Part shown: piece after piece, positions 31,278-42,742 of the stretch
How positions within the stretch are numbered: the stretch's first letter is position 1
How the letters are laid out: each line of letters opens with the position of its first letter
NCBI GenBank assembly: GCA_036250225.1
Contig: JAPZLL010000056.1
Location: 62,001 to 126,000, forward strand
DNA: 64,000 bases
Origin: Cercophora sp. LCS_1
Taxonomy: Eukaryota; Ascomycota; Sordariomycetes; Sordariales; Lasiosphaeriaceae
Direction: 5' to 3'
Made by a program: the position numbers and the translations under genes
The notes under the pieces: generated by a model
Seen by the model: the letters and a program-made list of their open reading frames with translations, nothing else
Told to the model about the DNA's origin: nothing
Database searches by the model: none

Positions 31278-33499
31278 CTTGGCCTTGGCGGGGTGGTGGG
31301 GCAGTGTCCGGGTGTCCGGCTGCTGAGGTTCTAATCCGTCCATCTGCTTGCTCAACAACAGAGCACAGGAAGTGACACAGGTAAAAGTACAAGAGAATGA
31401 TGGGAAATGATGATAGACGCCGGGAATCAATTGCCTTTGTAGGGAATCTTTGAAGCTCTTGCAGCTCCCTTCCCTGATTCAGAAGCTCACGGTAAGCCGC
31501 GACCTGACACTGCTGTGGAGAGCCGGGCCCCGCTTCCCCAGCTGTTCGGGTCGGATGACCAGCCAATGGGCCAACCACCTCTGACCGCGTGATCTGGGCC
31601 TCCTCCCCCGGCGCGTTGTACCTTGATGCCAAGGCTCTTTACTTGGAAGCAGCGCCCAGACTGATCCACTGTCAAAACAGCATCGCCCCAGGCAGCGCCC
31701 TGGAGCTCTCCACGTTTACCCCTCGCGTCAGCCAATGCACCGCACCCAGACTGTCTGGCTTCCGTCATCTGACATGAAAATTGACGATTCGCAGTTAGCA
31801 CGACATTACGATTACCTCATATTTTCAGAGTTTTCCGACGTGCCAACCTCTGTCAATTCTTGCGAATATTGCTCCATCTTGCGCACGCTGGCCGTCTGTG
31901 CTTCCACGGCCTTCGCTGCGTCCAGCTGATTCGGTCGCCGCCCACGACAGCTGACAGGAAAAGGGGCTCGCCAAGCAATTGCCTGCGACACCGTGACAAC
32001 ACGCAAGTCCTTCGGAATAGCTTCATCCAATCACTCCGACGCGTGCTGCTTTTAGCCTACGAATGCAGTCTGTCAAATCTCCGCGGCGTGGGTTTCGTGT
32101 TGCGACAATTGAAAGGTACCATGGGGACGGGCCGGAGCCTGTGATCACGACCGATGGCGCGCCATCTGGCCGTCTCTCGTCGTTTCTTCAGCCTCAACCC
32201 AACGACTAGCACCGGACCGTATTTTTAGCGCCTGTGTCATAGGGCTTCCCCCAGAATACGGAACGGATACCTGCGGCCCACCAAGAGATCGCCGAGGTAA
32301 TCCACTGGGCCGACATCACGAGGGTTGGCGCGACGAAAAGTTTGGACGTACTGTAGGAGAGGCAAGCTCTTCGGCGGTAAGGGCCGCCACAGCGGACACA
32401 ACAGCTCAGGGAAAACCTTCAGCGATAGCCATCGGCAATTGCATGTCCAAACCCCCTCTTACCCTCAACCCCGCAGAGCGCCGGTGATGCCGTTTCCTTG
32501 ACATCCAGTTTCTCAATCGGTCAACGGATGACACAAAGGTGCGTTTGATGACAAAGAAGCACCTCAATGGCCAACAAAGTTGTGGTGCAGTTGGGAGAGC
32601 GACGTCTCTCAATTCCTCCACCAATCGACCATCAAGGTTCTTACCACTTCGCTCGCTCCAAAATTTTCCTGCTCATCACCAGCCAACTCATCTTCAGTGC
32701 TGTCGTTCATCTCGTCAATGCTGTCGCACCAATGTCATCTCAATACCCCACAATCATCGCCGAATTGACTGCTCTGGCACGCCAGGCCTAGCGCCCTTGC
32801 ATCCTCGAAACAAGTGACGTGAAGTTGATGACTCCACACGCAAAACCTGACACCGCAAACCACCAGCCGGTACAAAACATCGCTGTGCGCTCTGATCTTG
32901 GATCGCCAAGAAGAGGTTAGACATCAAAACGCAGCTTAACAGTTTCTCGTAATTGAGAGGAAGGAACTCTCCCAATTTTGCCCTCCTCGGCGGCCCAAAG
33001 CCGGGAGCTTCACCCCCTTACCTCAACAATCATAGCTAGAGCTAAACTAAAATAAAGCAGCCAATGTAAATAGCCTTCCCTCGTGCCTACAGATCATTTG
33101 ATGGCCGATAACCCCGACACCCGTTTTGCGCTCCGGGCCTCTCCCGGCGCGGCAGCTTCCAGACGGGTGCGAGAAGATAGACCTCCCAGCCATCGCACTA
33201 GCCGCCGCTTCGGCACCGGCAAACCCACAAGCGCCCCACAAACGGGCGCCGGTGCCCGGCGCCCGGTCCGTGTCTGAACTTTGCAAAATGCCGAGTGACG
33301 TGTGACGATGCAATGGCAACCATGATTAAAGAACCGATCATTCCTTTCAAATGTTCCCTAATAATAATTCCCATCGCTGTCAAGTTACCTTTGTCCATCT
33401 AAATAAAAAACCCAAACCGCAACGCCATTCCCTAGGTTCCCTTGAAAGAGAGAAGAGGAACAGGACAAATTAAATACAAGCTTTTGTTTTAGCAAAAGA
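31278..33499. other. 2.2-kb divergent region between GH31 and MFS genes
   Basis: Contains the GH31 leader and promoter and the MFS promoter. A 74-codon plus frame at 32567-32791 has one hydrophobic segment but no other support. Nothing else recognised. Confidence 0.45.
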
Positions 33500-35065
33500 A
33501 TGACGGCTCAGGAAAAGCCTCTTCCCGATCCCTCGGAATCCGATCTCTCCACCTTGACAGCCGCTCAAGATGCCACGCCCCAGAGCGAGCCCCCGCCCGA
33601 TCTCCCGCCGATATACTCGATCCACTCGACCTGGTCCAAACGTCTCATCGTTCTGTGTGCATCCCTCTCTGCCTTTTTCTCGCCCCTCACCGCGCAGATC
33701 TACCTTCCGGCGCTCAATGTCATCGCCGAGGACTTTTCTGTCTCATCCGCGCAGATCAACCTCACGGTGACGACGTATATGATCTTCCAAGGATTGACGC
33801 CCATGTTTATCGGCGGCTTTGCCGACAGCGCGGGACGGCGACCGGCTTATGTCGTCTGTTTTGTCATTTACATCGCCGCCAACATCGGCTTGGCGCTCAG
33901 CAAGAACTACGCGTCCTTGTTGGTGGTGCGGTGTCTGCAGTCTGCGGGTTCGAGCTCGACGATTGCGCTGTGTCAGGCGGTTGTGGCCGACATTATCACC
34001 AGCGCAGACAGGGGCCAGTACATCGGGATTACTGCGATCCCGGTGATCCTGGCGCCGAGTCTGGGACCAGTGTTGGGTGGTGTGTTGACGCAGTACCTTG
34101 GATGGCGATGGATATTTTGGTTCCTTGCCATCGCAGCGGCACTGAACTTGTTGGGAATGTTATTTTTCTTCCCCGAGACGTGTCGGAGGATTGTGGGCGA
34201 TGGATCGGCAAAGGCGCATCCGATTTACCGAACGTTCTGGCAAATGGTGAGGAACCGCAAGGGGGAAGGCGAGACGAGATTGCAACGAAGTGGTTCGACG
34301 GCATCGAAGGCGCCGGTGCTGCGTATCAAACCGCCGAACCCGCTTGACTCGTTGAAGCTATTGCTGCACAAGGAACTCGCCATCCTTCTGGCGTATAGTG
34401 CTGTTGTCTTTGCTGGCTTTTATGCCATCACAACCGCCATGCCGGCCCATCTCGCCAACCTGTACGGGTATGATGGTCTCAGGATTGGACTACTGTACCT
34501 CCCGTGTGCAGGTGGGAGCCTTTTCGTAACAGCTGTCATGGGGCCGTTGATCAACTTCAACTACCGACGGCATGCCGCCAAGATCGGTGTTGCGGTGGAT
34601 AAGACGAGACAGACGGACCTCAGCGAGTTCCCGGTGGAGAGAGCCAGACTCGAAGTCGGCATGCCGCTGATGGTGTTGACGGCAGCCGTGACGGTGGCAT
34701 GGGGTTGGGCAATCCAGTTCAAGGCGCACATTGCCGTGCTGTGCGTGCTGCAGTTCCTCACAGGCCTGGGCTTGGCGGGGTTCAACCAAACGGTGAACGT
34801 GCTAATTGTCGACATTTACCCAGGTAAGGCAGGCGCGGCAGTGGCAGCAAACAATCTGACGAGATGTCTTGTCGGGGCCGCTGCGACGGCCTTGATCGTG
34901 CCGATGGAGCGGGGAATGGGGGCCGGGGGGGCATACACCCTGATTGGCGGGCTGTTCGTTATCTTTGCGCCCACCCTAGTGATGGTCATGCGGAGAGGGA
35001 TAAGGTGGAGGAGGGAACTGAGAGAGCGAGAAGATAAGGCTAAAGCTGCACAAGCAGCGAATTAG
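33500..35065 (+). CDS. MFS drug:H+ antiporter, DHA1 type (521 aa)
   Basis: Intronless. A ~45-residue cytosolic Ser/Pro-rich N terminus is followed by twelve hydrophobic segments. Motif A is GGFADSAGRRPAYV after TM2 and the antiporter motif C is PVILAPSLGPVLGG in TM5, both diagnostic of 12-TM DHA1 transporters. A charged loop (~225-280) separates the halves. Closest in feel to QDR-like plasma-membrane exporters of drugs, polyamines or weak acids; substrate unknown. Neighbours give no cluster context, so it is probably a stand-alone transporter. Confidence 0.92.
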   Translation: MTAQEKPLPDPSESDLSTLTAAQDATPQSEPPPDLPPIYSIHSTWSKRLIVLCASLSAFFSPLTAQIYLPALNVIAEDFSVSSAQINLTVTTYMIFQGLTPMFIGGFADSAGRRPAYVVCFVIYIAANIGLALSKNYASLLVVRCLQSAGSSSTIALCQAVVADIITSADRGQYIGITAIPVILAPSLGPVLGGVLTQYLGWRWIFWFLAIAAALNLLGMLFFFPETCRRIVGDGSAKAHPIYRTFWQMVRNRKGEGETRLQRSGSTASKAPVLRIKPPNPLDSLKLLLHKELAILLAYSAVVFAGFYAITTAMPAHLANLYGYDGLRIGLLYLPCAGGSLFVTAVMGPLINFNYRRHAAKIGVAVDKTRQTDLSEFPVERARLEVGMPLMVLTAAVTVAWGWAIQFKAHIAVLCVLQFLTGLGLAGFNQTVNVLIVDIYPGKAGAAVAANNLTRCLVGAAATALIVPMERGMGAGGAYTLIGGLFVIFAPTLVMVMRRGIRWRRELREREDKAKAAQAAN

Positions 35066-35277
35066 GGTATAGAAAATGAACGAGTGTAAGTTTGTGAGAG
35101 AAGTGAAGATGAGACTTGCGACGACACAATGTGACGTCTGTTCAAGCTCGGTGGCGCTTCGAGGGATCCATTGCCCCCACAGGGCTTCGCGGCAATGGCC
35201 TTTGAGTTCAACGATTGTGGTGGGTCGGCGTAGCGCCTTGCGAGCCGTTGGCCCAGGCGAAGAGCGATGCCGGCCGG

Positions 35278-37130
35278 CTAGTCGTCATGAGTGGTCGACT
35301 CGGGAGACTCCGACTCGTCGGATGATTGGTAGACCAACGGCGCGGCGTTTCCGTTGCTCGCTGCCAGCTCGTGGTCTAGCTCGAGTCGTCTAGCCCCCAA
35401 CTTGTGTCGCGCGCGGAAGCCGCCGTGCTTGCTGATGAAGAAGCTCTTTTCCCGGTTCGTCCAGTCGTCCAAGATGTGGTTGACAGCTTCCGTCAGCAGA
35501 TCTTGCCACTGCGCCGCCTTCTGCGGGTTTCCAGCGACACCGTAGCTCATGAGCCAGTGGTGGACGTGCCCCTTGAGATGCTTTGTCGGGCCGTAGTACG
35601 AGGTGCAAAGCCCAACGGCCTCGATCAGCATCCCCCGAGCTTGGTCCACGTCGCCGCTCTCAAAGTGCAACAGCGCCATGTTGAAGTGGTATCCTGCATC
35701 GACGACCGAGAAGTACAAGTCGCTCGTCTCTGACCGGTCAAGCCACTCCTTGACCTTGCCCAACATCTCTCCTGCGAGGTCGAATTCGCCATAAAAGATC
35801 TGCGGTGACGATAGTCTCAGCAGGAGGCGGCAGTGATCGCCTGCCATCTCCAATCCGGTGCTCTCAACGTGGTTCAGGATCCATCTGACAACCCGGTTGA
35901 TTTCCTGAGGGTTGGCCTGCCACCTCATGCTCATGGCCAGGAAGTACTCCTCAAGCACAATCATCGAGACCCGGTCGCATCGTGCCTCAGCGAGCCTCTC
36001 CAAGAAGTCCAGGCGCAAACGTGCAGCGTTTTCGAGGACGACCTGAAGTGCAGACGAGCCCATCGACACAATGTGGCGCCACGCGTCCGTCATTGGATGT
36101 TTGGAGCCAAGAAGGACCTCGCACATATCGGCGACGAAGCGCGCAATGACCTTGCACACAACGGGGTCCCAGCTGTGGAGATAATAATAACACCGAACAA
36201 GGTGGACAAAAAGTGACGAGTCCTGCTCCTTGATCATCCAGGTTAGGTGGTCCATATGCTCATTGATCTCTTTGATGGCCTCGGCCTGGGTGGCTCCATG
36301 ATGGACAGCGCTCCAGATATCGGAAACAAAGGCGCAGATTCGGCTTGTCCCCGTTTGTCCTCCCGGGCCCATGTAGCTCCTCACATCGGGACAATAGCGC
36401 CAAATGCCCTGGTCGAATGCGCCATCCATATAGTTGCGGAAGAGCAGCAAAACCTCTTCCTGGTAGAGGATGTCGTTGCTCGGCTTGAGGCCGCCGGGGA
36501 TGGACAAGAGCCTGACGGGATCCGGGGACGGGCTGCGACATATGATTCCGTTCTTTGCGTCGCCAATCTCGACCTGACCGTCCTCGATCTTGGCAAGAAT
36601 ATCGGGGCGCCGGTCGAGGTAGCGCTCGACGTCGGACCAATCGACGCCGCGCTTGTTGATGGTGAACTTGGACTTCTTGCCCAGCACGGCGCGGTCTCGC
36701 TTGAGACGCACCATGTGCGCAACGCGGCCGACGTGATTGAGCTTGTCGAGGCCCCATTTTTTAATCCTCATCTTGTACATCTTCTCGCTGGCGGTGGCGA
36801 GCTCAGTCAGCGTCTCCGGCAATTTTCCCGACCACACGGGGATGGCACTTACGTCGCGAGAAACGAGTAGTTGTTCTCCATGTAGCGCTTGACCTCCTTG
36901 AGCGTCTTCTCCTCGTACAAGTACAGTCGGGTGATTGTCGCCTGGTGTTTGTCCCAGTCGTCGAGGGCGGCATATTGCGACCGGCCCGGGGCGGGAGCGG
37001 GAACGGGTGCGACAGGCACGAACCACGAAGCCACCGCGTCGGCATGTAGCTCGTCGTGGTGGCCGTAGGCCGGGTAGAAGCCGTCATGGCTCCTGACGTC
37101 AGGGTAGTAAATTGGCGAGAAGGACTCCAT
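35278..37130 (-). CDS. Clr5-domain protein (595 aa, 2 exons)
   Basis: complement(join(35278..36787,36853..37130)). The 65-nt intron (GTAAGT, CTGACTG branch, GCCAG) falls inside the Clr5 domain, residues ~57-107: WDKHQATITRLYLYEEKTL...ENNYSFLAT joined to EKMYKMRIKKWGLDK. Clr5 domains are found at the N terminus of many fungal proteins, often before ankyrin or TPR-like regions, and are thought to bind DNA or chromatin. The remaining ~480 residues are helical with TPR-like spacing (EEYFLAMSMRWQANPQEI, GYHFNMALLHFESGDVDQARGMLIEAVGL) and a Ser-rich acidic tail. Nuclear regulatory role is inferred. Confidence 0.88.
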
Positions 37131-38097
37131 GGCCGCGATGCGCTGTGGGTTCAGGTGAGAGCATTGAACAACGGACCCGAAGATTTGGAGACGAACCGCT
37201 GCAAAGCCGGCCGAGCGTCAAAGAAACGCGCGCAATCACGGGGTCGGGACGCTCTCTGAGGAGCTCGCTGGGGGGCGGGGGCTGACCGCTGAAATAGGTC
37301 GCGCGATTGGCAATCCCCGACGACCGGCCAGGGTCTGAGGGGCTGAGACACGGCCAATCACCGGCCAGAGGACCCATGGCCGGAAGGATTGTGCTAGCCT
37401 TCTTGGACAAAGCCACCATGGAGAGCTTCAGGGGCCTGACAAACGCTGCGCACTGTCCACGGCGCCAGTCCGTCCTTGGAACTTTGTGGCTTGCACATGG
37501 GACCATCAATTTTGCGCAAAAGCAAGACCGGCGACGTCGGAACGGCACTCGGGAAGGATTGTTCGGCTCGGCCTCGACACGAGACAGAGCTGCGGCTTGC
37601 ATTCCGCTACCGTTTGCATGAGAGCTCCGATCCAAATGACCGCATTGCCGACTGGATGCCACTTATGCGGTTGGCCCAGTGCAACCCCCCGACAAATGCC
37701 CGTCACCACTACTGCGATTGCGTGCAAAAGTAAAACCCCCTTGTCAGGTGCCTGGTCTTCCAGCCACCAAACTGCCCTGTGCGAAGCTGGCGCTATCCCC
37801 TGTTGTGACCAGTCAAGGGGATTTTACTTACCCTTCAGACCACAGTAACCGCCGTTCTCCCGATCGACGATCGCTGGCCCTATCCATCTTGCGATCCAAG
37901 CGCGGGCGTGTGATCGAGATGCGTCGTGGGGTCCGGTTTGTCTCTGACCTTGGGGGCCAAATTTGTCAACGACTGTCATAGGGCGATAGACGCTGTGGGT
38001 TTCAATCACCAGTCAAAACTTGATTTCTACTGGGCCAGCTGTCGCGCCTCTCCTCGGCAAAAATTAGGTTGGGTAGGTTGTCGTGCAACGCGGACCG
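37131..38097. other. Intergenic, no supported gene
   Basis: Promoter side of the Clr5-domain gene and 3' side of the next. Overlapping short frames only. Confidence 0.5.
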
Positions 38098-38505
38098 CTA
38101 ATCTTCCACCAGAAGGCGGCTGCTCTTCATCGAGGCCCCCAGAGTGATGCCGCATGCCAAGAGAAGCAGGCCGAGCACGCAGATGGTGGCGATCAGGAAG
38201 GCTCTCTGTTCGCGCGACCAGGTCCTCGGTCGTTCCCGCACGTCGAGGCGGGTAACCTCCCAGTAGATGGTCGTGGTCTCTTCCAACTGCCGACCAGTTG
38301 CGCTGTCCTCAGAGGACGACACCGAAACCCAGCGCCGAGCGACCGACGGTGCCCTCGCTGGGCGGGTCTTTCTGGTAAGGCCGCCGTAGCTTGACTTAGT
38401 GACGGAGAATCCGAGCAGTGGTTGCTGCTCGCGGTGAGGGTCTTCGCGCGGCGTCGAATCTTCGCTCGCGCTCACGCTCGAGGCGGGAAGGTGCTCCCCT
38501 TGCAT
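38098..38505 (-). CDS. Small single-pass membrane protein (135 aa)
   Basis: Ser-rich, basic N-terminal 90 residues (disordered, cytosolic) followed by ERPRTWSREQRAFLIATICVLGLLLLACGITLG, a single hydrophobic segment at ~103-124, and a 12-residue tail. The topology suggests an anchored cytosolic adaptor. No family recognised. Single exon with a clean start (MQGEHLPASS). Confidence 0.68.
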   Translation of the reverse strand: MQGEHLPASSVSASEDSTPREDPHREQQPLLGFSVTKSSYGGLTRKTRPARAPSVARRWVSVSSSEDSATGRQLEETTTIYWEVTRLDVRERPRTWSREQRAFLIATICVLGLLLLACGITLGASMKSSRLLVED

Positions 38506-41500
38506 CTTGATCGCTATTTATGCGGAGAGATGAGGTGTCGAGAGAGGTGCTGGTCTGGAAGGTGTGGCCACGCGACAATCAAACTCAAATTGAAAGTTTG
38601 TGCGAAGCCTGGGGGATTGTTGCAAGGTGAGAAAGGAAGGTTCGAGTGAGGAAACAGGTGAGGTGGGTCCAAGTTTGCAGTTGCCTGTGGTCTTTCATCC
38701 CACTGTGCACATTAGGGTTTACGGGACGAAATCTCCTGAATCTGAACTGGAATACTCACCAGACACAGTGGACATGCTTTTGAGACATCATGGAGCTTGG
38801 ACTTGTGTGTTGCTGCAGAGCGTCGGACGGGCCGAGCCTTGAGGCATCAACGAGCCATGCTCCCCGACCAAATAGATTGGCGTCAGTTCGAGAACTTCAA
38901 CAAGACAGCGCGGAGAACTTGACGATCTCCATTTGCTGGCAACTGCAAGCTGATGGTAGTACATTGGCGCTGTTCGCGACGACCGTGTGGGTATGTGAGG
39001 TTGAAGCAAGCTTGAAGTCAAACACACCCCGAGGCGAACATCACCGATCACTTGCACACAAGACTAGCCCAGTAACCGCCCAGAGAATTGAAATGTCATG
39101 TATACTCGAGGAACGTCGATACCGGTTCCCTTGTTCTCTACGATCGAAGCCTAGTGGTATGCGGCATATGTGATCGAGCAGGAGGGAGGAAGGGTTGCTC
39201 GCCGTCGGTCGTGGTTCTGTTGGACTGTATATTCTGTCTGTCCCGGCCAGGGATGATCGGCTGGCTGGTGCGTCGTTGAAGAAGCGATTCCCAATCGGCA
39301 GGACGGCTACAACCGAGCCTTATCCCGGTAGCCACCGGGTTCCAAGTGTGGCATATTGTTGAAGTTCTTGCGGCTTGGTGAGCATCACAGTACTGGAGTA
39401 GAACGTTTATCTCAATTGCAGTCTTATTAATTGCAATTCTGACAGCTCCCTCAGGCTTGAAGCTCTCTGTTCATGACTCCAGGGCGCCGATCCAGCGGAG
39501 GATCAGGACATCGATTTAGTTCGACAATCATGCTAGTCCACGGCAATAGTGACAATCTCGGGCCGTAAGCTACCTGCTGGTTGGTGTTGCTGGCGCCCCG
39601 GAGCGCCTTCATCGCTGAGGCAAGACGAGCGCATGGGTCGATGCTGCCAGCCCCTGACGACGGCCTTGTTGTTGCGCCCGAAGATTCCCACCGCTTCGAA
39701 TTTGCAGAATCCCGGACAGGATTAGGCAACACGCGATTCACTTTGGCAATAAACTTTCCCAAAAACTGGGCTATTGCGGACGAAAACGCTTCCATGGGCA
39801 CCTTTCGCCTGGTAGTCTCACTAGCCCACGGAGACATATCCTCTGGCCTTGTCCTAGCATAGCCACTGGTGGTGGCAGTTTAGGTTGGCCTGTGAATCCC
39901 GCGAGGAGAACATTTATCGTAACCATTGGAGGCCCGGAGGACACTCTAGTCGGTTCCAGTGCTGACTATAATGCGGCATCGGATGGAATTGGATATTCCG
40001 CGGCCACGGACCTGTGCCAACTCAGACCAAGAACCATCCTTCAAGTCTCGGGCATCAACAGTCTCAGAACTGGCAGAACAATCAACACTCATCCGCTGCT
40101 AATGGGAAACGGAAGGAAGGGGTGTGCTTCCTTCGTTGTGAGAGGGCTGAGGAAGAGGGGACCCCCTTGGATCCCACCTGCCGCCCACGAAACTGCCCCA
40201 GGCCGGCCTCAAATCCTCTCTGCACCTGACAACTTTGACTTGCGCGTCGGATTCTCCACCGACGCGTCCAGATCCAAAATCCAGAGCTTCTGACTGGCTC
40301 CTGTTGAATAGGCGCTTTGGCCAAGGCTAGAAACTACACCCATTCAGTGGACTCTTCCTATTGTCCCCGCTGCCATTCAGTCACCGGGGCGGCTTCTTTC
40401 TTCTCGCTTAGGCAGTCGTAACCCGTCTGTTCTTCTGTTTCCTCCAGATTTCTTCTTCGCACTCCAGCCCTCTTTTGTTGACAAGCTGAGAACTTTCCTT
40501 TCTTCACCACCAAGTCACCGACTAGACCAACACCTGGGAGGCTCCAAGAGTCCGACTGTCCCCCTCTATCCCGGCCGTCATCTCAAACTAGCCTTGGAAC
40601 GCGGTTTGGCACGATTGGTGACCATTTCTCCAAGACAGAAACCCAAAACCAACAGATCAGTTCTCCAACTACACGCTGTTTCGAGGCTCTCTCTCTACAG
40701 CACACCCCTTCAACCGACTTGTGCAACCGCGAACCTCTCTACAGTCCTCTGAATCTCTCAGATCTTGTCTATGACCACCATCATACAGCGCTCGCCATCG
40801 TAGCGTTCGCACAAAACTGGTTGGTTGTTTGTGGTACTCTGATTTCAGCTATTTCCATCAAGACGACGTCCCTACAGCACACAGGATCGGCACGCTCGTA
40901 CAAGACACACAGGATCTTAAAGCTCTTCGACTTTCGGTTCCCTTTCGAGGCTATTTTTCGACAGCATACAGTCCCGACCGCTCCCGCAAGACTGACACAC
41001 ACACTCTCTGGATTCCTTTGACCTCGCAGATCTGTTTCGGGTTTGCTTCTCTACATCAGGAACGCCAGGGGGCTTATACGACGCTGACGGTGTCTCGGAA
41101 GCGCTTCGGCCTTACAGTTAATCTTTCCAGCTCGCTTCTCGACAGCACACTAAATCAAGACCTTCCCGCAAGGCAAACAGTCTTTCCGAAGTCCTTCGGC
41201 ATCACAGTCCCGTTTCGAGGCCGCTTCTCTACAGCAAGCGCCATCAGCGCACTCGTGCAAGACTGACCTCCCTGCGACTCTTCGACTTCAGAGATCACTT
41301 TCGGGGCTGCCTCTCAACGGCACACGAGATCGACACCTTCATACAAGGCAGATTATCTCCCCGTGGTCCTCGACTTTGGAGATCTGTTTGCAGTCTCACT
41401 CTCTCCAGGCGCACAATCATCGCGTCCGATCCTTGAGAAAGGCCAAAGGTCTTTCTGTTTACTTGCTTTCTTTTCCAGCAACCTCTTTCCAGTTCTTTCA

Positions 41501-41748
41501 ATTCACACACTCCTTTTGAGACTATCACTCTCCAACACGAAGAGCCGCTGCACTCGTTCTTCGGCCGAGACCAACGACTCTCTTTACTTCTCCGAACTCG
41601 CCTATCTTATTCGAAACCACTCCCATACAGCGTATGGTTACTGCCTTCATACAGACTCTGCTGCCTCCCTGATTCCCCTTTTTTCTTCTCCAACGACAAC
41701 TGATTGCATCTCTTTTTCCTCGAACTCTTCTCTGCATCACAAAACATC
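38506..41748. other. Long gene-free interval including a repeat-bearing leader
   Basis: 38.5-40.3 kb holds only unsupported frames on both strands. From ~40.4 kb to the ATG at 41749 the plus strand is strongly pyrimidine-rich and contains the degenerate tandem repeats described separately; this looks like a promoter plus unusually long 5' leader. Confidence 0.5.
40679..41395. repeat. Degenerate ~90-nt tandem repeats in pyrimidine-rich leader
   Basis: A theme recurs: TTTCGAGGC..CTTCTCTACAGCACAC, then ATCGAC..CTCGTGCAAGACTGAC, then CGACTTC.GAGATC. Recognisable copies start near 40679, 40860, 40940, 41120, 41211 and 41301; the best-preserved neighbours are 83-90 nt apart. Copies differ by many substitutions, so the array is old. 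Confidence 0.6.
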
Positions 41749-42742
41749 ATGGGTGTCAAGCGCCGTGCTGCAGCAGTGAGTTCGAGTGCTCGTGGTCGCA
41801 GAAGCAACAAGCGTGCCCGTCACAGATCAACTGATGATGACCAGGACAACGAAGACACTGTTGTTGTTCAGGATCTCCCCTCCGAGATGGATCTCGACAG
41901 CGACACCGATACTCTTGTTGCTGACCCCGCAGACGATGGCATGGAGGAAGAGCACATTGAGGACACCATCGAAGTGGCATCTGTGTACGATGACGACGTT
42001 TCCGAGTGCTCCTCTTCCTTGTCCAGTCCCCATGACAGCGACGACCAGAGCGATGAGGACGACGAAGACGACGACGAGAAGTCCCTTGCTTCCGATGATG
42101 AGGTTCCCGACAGTCAAGTTCCTGCGGTCGATTTCGTAACCAGATTCCGAGGTGGCAGCCCCGTCGATCCTAGAGACTGGGAGGAAACTGTTTTCGTGAC
42201 TCCTGGCACTAAAAGCGCCCCTGTTGCACGCGGTAAGTTCTCGAAACAGCCATGACAGTGATGAGCAGAGACTAAGCTAGTACCCAGGCCGCCCCCACGC
42301 CAACATCGACGAGGATTTCATCGGGGTCCCGGGGCCCAGCCACCCCCCTGTGAGCGCATTCGACAAGCTCCAGTACACAGGGGTCTACGCGACGGACCCA
42401 GGCCGCTACCCCTTCCACACGTGGGAGGAGGAGAGAATCCCGGTTCTCTCGTGGAGGATGGGAACGGACTCGAGCATGGCGGTGGAGGGCCGCTCGCTGC
42501 GGTCGAAATTCGTCTACTGGACGAGCGGGGTGGAGGATGCCGTGGCCCAGGCCATCAACGACCAGACCAAGCAGAACGCTCGGCCTGCTCGGCCCCCCTT
42601 CCATCCACCGGACCTATTCTCTCGTCCGGTGGATGGAAGCCATTTGGAGTCGAGGCTGCGGATTTGGCTCGCCAACGAGCGCCGCCGGAAGAAGCTTGAG
42701 AGCTTCCGAAGGCCCCGCCAGCCCTCCTCCTCTTCGGAGTGA
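41749..42742 (+). CDS. Acidic, basic-N-terminus nuclear-type protein (312 aa, 2 exons)
   Basis: join(41749..42232,42288..42742); 55-nt intron (GTAAGT...CCCAG) in phase. The N terminus MGVKRRAAAVSS...RGRRSNKRARHR has two basic clusters typical of a bipartite nuclear signal. Residues ~27-125 are extremely acidic (runs of Asp/Glu/Ser), as in histone chaperones and chromatin factors. The C-terminal half is folded-looking: FIGVPGPSHPPVSAFDKLQYTGVY, PFHTWEEERIPVLSWRMGTDSS, SKFVYWTSGVEDAVAQAIN, ending in a basic RRRKKLESFRRPR. Family not recognised; the chromatin association is inferred from composition only. Confidence 0.78.

Noticed and set aside
32567..32791. 74-codon plus-strand frame with one hydrophobic segment
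   Set aside because: Three overlapping frames are open here and neither start context nor homology supports any of them.
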